Below, piece by piece: positions 57,170 through 64,000 of a stretch of 64,000 nt of DNA. Every line of letters starts with the position of its first letter. Positions within the stretch are counted from its first letter, which is position 1. Made by a program: the position numbers and the translations under genes. The notes under the pieces are model-generated. The model did no database searches and was not told the origin of the DNA. It saw only the letters and a program-made list of their open reading frames with translations. Origin of the DNA: Malania oleifera (taxonomy: Eukaryota; Streptophyta; Magnoliopsida; Santalales; Ximeniaceae); the NCBI RefSeq assembly GCF_029873635.1, contig NC_080418.1, positions 10,740,062 to 10,804,061 of the forward strand, read 5' to 3'.

Positions 57170-60100
57170 TCAAAACAACTGTGGATACTTCCGGCATATT
57201 TTCGTTTCCAGTTCCCAAGAAGCTTACTCAACCTCGTGGTTTCGCCACAATACCTTCACTAACGATATCTCTTTGGTACGAAGCTTTTGAACTTTATGGT
57301 CCAGAACCTGAACAGGTATCTCCTTATACGCTAACGTATCCCCAATTTCCAACTCATCATAACTAATAACATGTGATGGGTCCAGCACGTACCTTCTCAA
57401 CATGGATACGTGAAACATATCGTGGACCCTCGCTGGGGGTAGTGCAATCCTATAGGCTACCAGACCCACTCGCTCAAGTACCTCGAATGGTCCGATATAC
57501 CTCAGGCTCAGCTAGCCCTTCCTCCCAAATCTCATCACCCCTTTCATTGGAGCGATACATAGAAATACCTTACCCCCCACCTTGAACTCTAAATCACGGT
57601 GGCAAATATCTGCGTAACTCTTCTACCGACTCTGAGCTGATCTAATCCTCTCCCGGATCAAACCCACTTTCTCAGATGCTTGCTACACATGTTCAGGTCC
57701 TAACACCTAACGTTCACCAACCTCATCCCAATACAAAGGAGGTCGACACCTCCGACCATACAAAGCCTCGAATGATGCCATCCCGATACTAGTCTGGAAG
57801 TTGTTATTATAAACGAACTCTACTAATGGCATAAACTGTATCTAGCTACCACTGAAGTCTAACACACAAGCTCACAACATATCCCCCAAAATCTGTATTG
57901 TCATCTCCGACTGTCCATCAGTCTGGGGGTGGAACGTTGTACTGAAAGTAAGCTTCATCCTCAATGCCTCCTGCAAGCTCATCCAAAATCGAGAAGCAAA
58001 CCTTGGGTCTCGATCTGATACAATGGACACCGGTACTCCGTGCATTCTCACAATCTCATGCACGTATATTTCAGCTAGTCTACTTAAAGGATAACCAACC
58101 TTCATCGGTATGAAATGAGCAGACTTCGTCAATCTGTCCACGATCACCCAAATGGCATTCTACCCGTGAAGCACTAGCGGCAATCCAGTCACAAAATCCA
58201 TGGAAATATGCTCTCATTTCCTCACCAGAATAGGCAAAGGTTGCAATGACCCTGTCGGCCTCTGATGTTCAACTTTCACATGCTGACACGTCATACATTG
58301 CTCCACGAACTGAGCAATCTACCTCTTCATACTAGACCACCAGAAGGTCTCGCGCAAGTCCCGATACATCTTTATACTACCAGGATGTACCGTATACAAA
58401 GAGCGATGCGCGTCCTCCAAAATCGTCCTTCTGATCTCATCATCGCTCGGAACACATAGTCTGGTCCCAAACCTCAATACACCTCCCTCAGAGATGTTAA
58501 ACTCTATAGCCAATCCCTGCTGTACCTTTTCCATAACCTCTGCCAACTCTGCATCACCAGCCTGTGCGGCCTTTATACGCTCAAACAAAGTCAGCTAGAC
58601 CACCAAACTAGCAAAGAAAGCCTGATGATCACCAGACACCAATTCTATACCCGAGCTCTCCAAATCCCATTTGATGTGACACTAAGTTACAACCGCAGGT
58701 CCCGACTTCCGACTCAACGCATTAGCCATCACATTAGCTTTTCCTAGGTGATAGCTGATTGTGTAATTGTAGTCCTTAATTAACTCAAGCCACCGTCTCT
58801 GCCTCATGTTCAACTCCTTCTGTATGAAGAAATACCTGAGGCTCTTATGGTCGATGAAGATCTCACACTGCATCCCGTACAGATAGTGTCGCTAGATCTT
58901 TAGTGTATATACAACAACAGCCAATTCCAAATCGTGCGTAGGGTAATTCTTCTCATACTTTTTTAATTGTCGAGAAGCATAAGCTACTACCTTACCCTGC
59001 TGTATAAGCACACATCCCAAACCTTTTAGAGACGCGTCACTATAAATCACAAACCCACCATCCCCTGAAGGAATGGTCAAAATTGGAGCGGTACCCAGCT
59101 GGTGCTTCAACTCCTGAAAGCACTGCTCGCAATCACTGGTCCACTCAAACTACACCCCCTTCCTGGTCAATTGAGTCAGAGGCCCAAACAGTTTAGAGAA
59201 CCCCTCCACGAACCGACAATAGTAACCCACCAGTCTCAGAAAACTCCGAACCTCCTGCACACTCTTCGGTCTCACCTAATCGACTACAACTTCAACCTTG
59301 CTAGGATCAACTGAGATACCGCCCTTAGACACGACATGGCCTATGAACGTGACCTGATTCAATTAGAACTCACACTTCTTCAGCTTAGCATACAGCTTCC
59401 TCTCTCGCAGAATCTGTAGCACCAACCTCAGATGATTCTCATGCTCTTCTGGACTCCTCAAGTATACCAGAATGTCATCGATGAACACCACTACGAACTG
59501 ATCTAGGTACTCATGAAACACCCTATTCATCATATCCATGAACACTACCAGCGCATTCGTCAACCCAAATGGCATGACCAAAAACTCGTAGTGGCCATAT
59601 CTGGTTCGGAAAGCTGTCTTCGCCACATCCTCCGATCTGACCCTCACCTGATGATATCCTGACCACAAGTCGATCTTCAAAAAGACCCGAATCCTTTGCA
59701 ACTGGTCAAAGAGATCATCTATACGAGGTAAAGGATAGCGATTCTTCACAGTCACCTTGCTAATCTCACAGTAATCAATGCACATCCACATCGACCCTTC
59801 CTTCTTCTTCACAAACAATATTGGAGCTCCCTAGGGCAAAACACTAGGTCGAATAAAACCCTTGTCTAGTAATTCTTGCAATTGCTCCTTCAATTCCCAA
59901 AGTTCTTCTGAAGCAATTCGATACGGAGCTTTAAAGATTAATACCTTGCCAAACAGCAACTTTATCGCAAACTCCACCTCACGATCCGGAGGTAAACCGG
60001 GTAAATCATCTGGAAACACATTCGGGAACTCGCTGACTACCCGAATATCCTCGAGTCTCAACTCATCCCGCGACGATTCTTCCACACAAGTTAGGTACTC

Positions 60101-61600
60101 CTGACACCCGTCCAAAAGTAACCTCCTCACCTGTAGTGCCGACAGAATCTGTGGCACTGGATGCACACGCGATCCCACGAATTCATACCCCTGCTCCCCA
60201 TAAGGTCTGAAAACTACCATCTTCCTACGACAGTCAATCACAGCATAACTGGAGAACAACCAATTCATCCCCAGTATAACATCAAACCCTGACATATCGT
60301 ATATCACAAGATTCACCGGTAATAGCTTCCCTTGAATTACCACTGGGCAGTCTACCAACATCTTCCTACAGAAAGATACACTCCCAGATGGCGTAGTAAC
60401 AGATAACACCTCGTTCATGTCTCAGGTCTCAACCCCATACCGTCCCACAAAATTTACAGATACAAAAGAATGGGTTGCACCCGAATCAAACAAAACAGAA
60501 GCCTTATTTGAAAGTAATAATAAGGTACCCGTCACTACGTTCCCTTCATGCTTAGCGTCCGCTGGAGTAAGAGAGTATACTCTGGCCGGAGCTATATTCG
60601 TCTGAACAGTTCCCTGAGGTATCTGATTGCTTCCTCGGTTCACACTGGATGCAGGCACATCTCGCTTCGGTGCACGACAATCACGAAAGATATGACCTGA
60701 CTGGCCACAGTTGTAACAGTTACCCCCAAATGACTGGCACTCACCCTCATGCCATCTGTGGCATTTGGTACAACGACCATTAGTTTGGCTCCCCTGAGAA
60801 TTCTGACGCTCGGTATTCTGACGGTAACCTGAGCCCTTGTTCCTCTTCTTCCACGATCCCTGACGAGACCCTGTTTGAGAACCAGAAGGTACTGTCCTCT
60901 TCCTCGATTCCTGATCCACCTCATCCTCTCGGATACCGGTCTCAATCAACGTGGCTTTATCTACTAATACCAAGAACTCGCGGATTTGAAGCATACCCAC
61001 CAACCTGCGAAAATCCTTCCTCAGGCCCTTTTCGAACCTCTGAGTCTTCTCGTACTCGCTCGAGATCAAGCACGAAGCAAACCGGGAGAGCTCTATATAC
61101 CGAGCCACATACTCTTGCACCATCATACTCCCCTGAGTCAGAGCAGAAAACTCATCCGCCTTCGCATCACGTACAGAAGCTGGGAGGTATCTGTAGGAGA
61201 ACACCTCCTTGAAATAGCTCCAAGACATCTCCTCGGGATTGGCTCTCTGCTTCTCCAGCAGACTCACCGCAGTCCACCATCGACCCGCCTCCTCAAATAG
61301 CTGGAAGGTAGCATAGAGGACTCACTGCCTATCCGTGCAGTGCAGAACCTCCAAAATCCTCTCAGTCTTCACCCAATCCTCTACTATCGTTGGGTCAGGT
61401 CCTCCAGAGAACGTTGGAGGATGCATGCGTGTGAACCTCCCAATGGTGCACCCCGCAATAGTAGGAGAGCGCTCGCGTCTCCTCACACTCCGCCCAATAT
61501 CTCGTAACACCTGCCTCGTCAAACCCCGAGGTACAGAAGGAGACTCATCACTCGCAGTCTCCTTGGAGCCACTTCCCAAGTCATTATCCTTGGGCTCCAT
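57170..61600 (-). pseudogene. Gypsy gag-pol, lightly decayed (Tekay/Del-like)
   Basis: Gag from ATG 61598-61600 (MEPKDND), with RMHPPTFSGG and FKEVFSYRYLP, then CTKCHRWHEGEC and a complete CCHC knuckle CYNCGQSGHIFRDC at 60677-60718. Protease has an intact VLFDSGATHSFVS near 60470. Reverse transcriptase: [32 protein letters not shown] at 59474-59485. RNase [16 protein letters not shown]. Integrase: [13 protein letters not shown] and [14 protein letters not shown]. The tail ISLVKVLWRNHEVE is a chromodomain-like end; final stop 57170-57172. Long frames remain (60422-61267, 59831-60418, 59363-59818), broken by few stops such as TGA for CGA at 60422 and TAG for TGG at 59831. Confidence 0.93.
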
Positions 61601-61911
61601 TCTGCAGCACAATAGGAATCTATCAGTGTCCCTACAACACAAACAGTTAACACAATAATCTACACTAATCGTGTTAACTACTCCCTGCCAGGTCCAGGTT
61701 TGTCCTATCACACCAACACAAAAGTCATCAATAATCTACCTTACTTTAACTGGAATCGTCATCTCAAGAAAAACACAAAATACCGTCGACAAATCCCAGT
61801 CTAGCAATGGAACAACCCTCAACCAACTCTACACATATCCAACATCCTATACTCTGATATGTACTCACAGCTAAGCCTAACCAAGTCTACAAGACCTAAC
61901 AACCTAGTTAG

Positions 61912-61925
61912 CTCAAATACCAAGC
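61912..61925 (-). other. Primer-binding-like site, gypsy
   Basis: GCTTGGTATTTGAGC on the minus strand right after the 5' LTR end, a degenerate initiator-Met tRNA complement. Confidence 0.55.
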
Positions 61926-63417
61926 TGTCAGACCCCAAACCTGATAATGGGACCCAAGGGTGAAAATGTAAACCAACCAGTCCCTGTATCATACAAAAAC
62001 CAAAGATACAGGACAATAGATGAGGGTCCATTCCCGTGGGGTTCCTAGGCACCCTATACACATCTAAACATAACAGAATATACGCAGCGAAAAAAGGTCA
62101 TACTATATACATACAGTGCCATACCATAATCTATGCAAGGATAGAATCAAGGTTCCATCAAACAACGTACAACCGAGTGCCCAACACATCTCAAATTGGC
62201 AACCCATAAAAACACAAATCCTAGCACTTACCCAAGAGCTACCTGCAGTACACCGGCCACTACGCTCCTAACACCAGGACGCTAGTTCCAGTTACTCGAA
62301 GAAACTATAAAACGTACGTACAATAGGGGTGAGACACCTCTCAGTAAGGAAGAACACAGGTTATATCGATGTGTGTCATTTGAGTGTTATCATGATGCAA
62401 CATACACGCAGTTAAATGCAGTTTCAGTACTAATTTCACAACAATGCATATACGCACACACACACACACACATGATCAGCAATCCCGGTGTTGTCACACC
62501 CATCGGCTCGAAGCTGACTCGTGACATACGACGTTGGCCCATAGCCAACCCGTGTAACACGGTGCCACCGACACATGGCTAGTCCCTAACTCCCATGGCA
62601 TCGAACCGGCGCTAAATTGGTGGTTCCACACTCTTCGGCCTGATTTGCCGGAATAGGCTCATGCCCTCGGATATAGAGCCGAACACTCTGCCAATCTATG
62701 GCCAATGATTTCATACGCCCTCAGATATAGAGCTAGACACTCTCAGTACCTAGAACAATTTGGAACTGCGTTCCTACTAACATTTCAACCAATCACACAC
62801 ACATGCATGCTCATATAACAAAACAAACCACACCCATTTGGTAATTTAGAATCATGGTTTCCCAAACAAATACAGTTTAAAAAATTCAAGGCACGACCAT
62901 CCCTATAACACAATATAAATCAATATATACATTTGGTTTTCAACAAAACCAAGGGTACCGCCCGTCGCCCCCTTTTACCCAAAACTGTAATCATGAAAAA
63001 CCCATAGTTTTTCCTATTAGATCCCCCCAAATGAGTAGCCAAAATACACACAGGACTGTGAACCATAGTTCCACCGAGTCCGATTTCAAAAATAACTGAT
63101 ATAAACACAATTCCCTTTACCTTTTCCCCAAATAGCAAATCCCGAACTCTATGGCCCCTAAACAGTGAACCGAGTTCCAAAACCTACAATCAACAGTATA
63201 GAAGATACTTACAACTCCATCCTCTACCAAACTACTGGATCAGAAAAGAAAATCGAGCCTTACGTCGATTTAAAGCCGAAACCTGAAAATCTCCAAAACA
63301 GGATTCCGATCCGTAGATTTTGTAGAGAATCCTTCTACGATCCTCGTGGTAACTTCAGATTAACGATTCTCACAACAAAGGACGAGGAAATCTAAAGATA
63401 TAGAGAGTAGGGAGAGT

Positions 63418-63420
<3 letters not shown>

Positions 63421-63485
<65 letters not shown>
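63421..63485. repeat. (GA)n microsatellite in the 5' LTR
   Basis: About 65 bp of GA, against about 12 bp at the equivalent place in the 3' LTR (54601-54614). Confidence 0.95.
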
Positions 63486-63489
<4 letters not shown>

Positions 63490-63547
63490 GATTTCTTAGC
63501 TTGGAAGTAAAGAGAACTTCTATTTATAGCCCTTTGACTCGGGCGTC

Positions 63548-63719
63548 CTCGTCAACGAGGTCATATAGATAGCTCGTCGACGAGGTAGTGGATTTGTCAA
63601 CGAATCCTGATATCACCGGTTTCCTGAAATCTCTCAGTTTCTCCTCGTTAACGAGCCTCTGAACTTCGTTGACGAGACTTACATGGACTTCGTTGACGAA
63701 TCCTGGCTTCGTCGATGAA
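63548..63719 (-). promoter_or_regulatory. CpG palindrome array of the gypsy 5' LTR
   Basis: Seven motifs: CTCGTCAACGAG, CTCGTCGACGAG, TTTGTCAACGAA, CTCGTTAACGAG, TTCGTTGACGAG, TTCGTTGACGAA, TTCGTCGATGAA. Nearly all differ from the palindrome by CpG-type changes. The array is upstream of the TATA at 63519-63532 on the minus strand. Confidence 0.65.
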
Positions 63720-63789
63720 ATCTGCTAAATTCTCAATTTGGCTCTCTCTTATTTATTTAAACCCATATATCACGGTTCGGGTTCTTACA

Positions 63790-64000
63790 TCTTACCTTTA
63801 GGCAACTTAGCTAGTTCCCACATTTTATTGGAGTTGAGGGACTTCATCTCATCCTTCATTGCAAGCTCCCACCTGCTCGAATCTCCTGCCTAATATGCTT
63901 CATCATAGCATTCGGGTTCTCCTCCATCTGTAAGAAGTAAATAATTCATATACCTTTTATTTGGTACATGCTGCCAAGAAGATCTCCTAAGCCCCGGAGC
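63790..64000 (-). pseudogene. Copia pol, start of RT region, minus strand, runs off the window
   Basis: On the minus strand it reads RYMNYLLLTDGGEPECYDEA, a stop (CAG to TAG type), then WELAMKDEMKSLNSNKMWEL and AKLPKGK, the usual entry to copia reverse transcriptase. It is the upstream continuation of 47386-48810, displaced by the gypsy insertion. The rest of the element lies beyond 64000. Confidence 0.85.

Larger units (their letters stand above)
48811..63789 (-). mobile_element. Ty3/gypsy element (Tekay/Del-like), minus strand, 15 kb with nested LTRs
   Basis: Inserted in a copia pol gene with a perfect TCTTA duplication (48806-48810, 63790-63794). LTRs: 61926-63789 (5') and 48811-56905 (3', swollen by three solo LTRs). 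Minus-strand LTR start TGTAAGAACC, end GTCTGACA or GTGTGACA. Primer-binding-like site, gag-pol and polypurine tract are in order. Its coding is the least damaged of the gypsy copies here. Confidence 0.93.
61926..63789 (-). repeat. 5' LTR of minus-strand gypsy
   Basis: 1,864 bp, no nested insertions. On the minus strand: start TGTAAGAACCCG (63789), array of seven motifs 63548-63719, TATA GGGCTATAAATAG (complement 63519-63532), a long (GA/CT)n at 63421-63485, donor CGTAAGG (complement about 63258-63264), a second GGTAAAGG donor near 63120, CTTACTGAG...TCTCACCCC at about 62327-62350, and end GTCTGACA. Confidence 0.9.

Overview
The window is a transposon-dominated stretch of a plant nuclear genome, most likely a eudicot. 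It is AT-rich and carries Ty1/copia and Ty3/gypsy LTR retrotransposons, RTE- and L1-type LINEs and an Au-like SINE fragment. The gypsy pol genes read like the plant Tekay/Del chromovirus group. I recognise one ordinary cellular gene: an uninterrupted 400-codon reading frame on the minus strand (27221-28423) for a predicted plastid-targeted multi-membrane-span protein with an isoprenylcysteine/phospholipid methyltransferase-like C-terminus. No rRNA, tRNA or CRISPR was seen.

Layout. (1) 1-9.6 kb: a decayed copia element whose leader was hit by a chromodomain gypsy element (107-5137, TSD ATCTC). That element has lost most of its interior, and its 3' LTR was then hit by a 2.5-kb solo LTR (1786-4285, TSD CATTA). 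(2) 9.6-16.4 kb: an RTE LINE tail duplicated inside the copia LTR, then a near-full RTE LINE (10230-16363, 16-bp TSD) split by a solo LTR (11361-13771, TSD TAATA). (3) 16.4-19 kb: non-coding, with an AACCGAACC-rich element and a SINE piece. (4) 19-24.7 kb: a dead L1 split by a solo LTR (19918-22123, TSD CGTGG). (5) 25-26.5 kb: an internally deleted copia. (6) 27.2-28.4 kb: the cellular gene. (7) 29.9-31.65 kb: a copia-like LTR on the minus strand. (8) 31.8-44.6 kb: a plus-strand gypsy element with two LTRs, a dead gag-pol, a truncated inverted LTR in its 5' LTR and a solo LTR in its pol. (9) 46.8-64 kb: a minus-strand copia split by a 15-kb minus-strand gypsy element (48811-63789, TSD TCTTA), whose 3' LTR itself holds three solo LTRs with their own TSDs.

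The most interesting signals are in the LTRs. LTRs of at least three element families carry 4-9 copies of a CpG-rich palindrome (consensus YTCGTCGACGAR) just upstream of a TATA box. A fourth element has the same layout with an unrelated palindrome (TCGGGCGCCCGA). Most variant copies differ by C-to-T or G-to-A at CpG, as expected of methylated DNA. The gypsy-type LTRs also share what looks like a spliced leader: a GTAAGG donor, a 63-65-nt exon, a second GTAAGG donor, a subfamily-specific minisatellite, a GGTACC palindrome, and a conserved CTTACTGAG...TCTCACCC block about 35 nt before a TTTTCAG acceptor. These are read from sequence only. Splicing, methylation and promoter activity are inferences.
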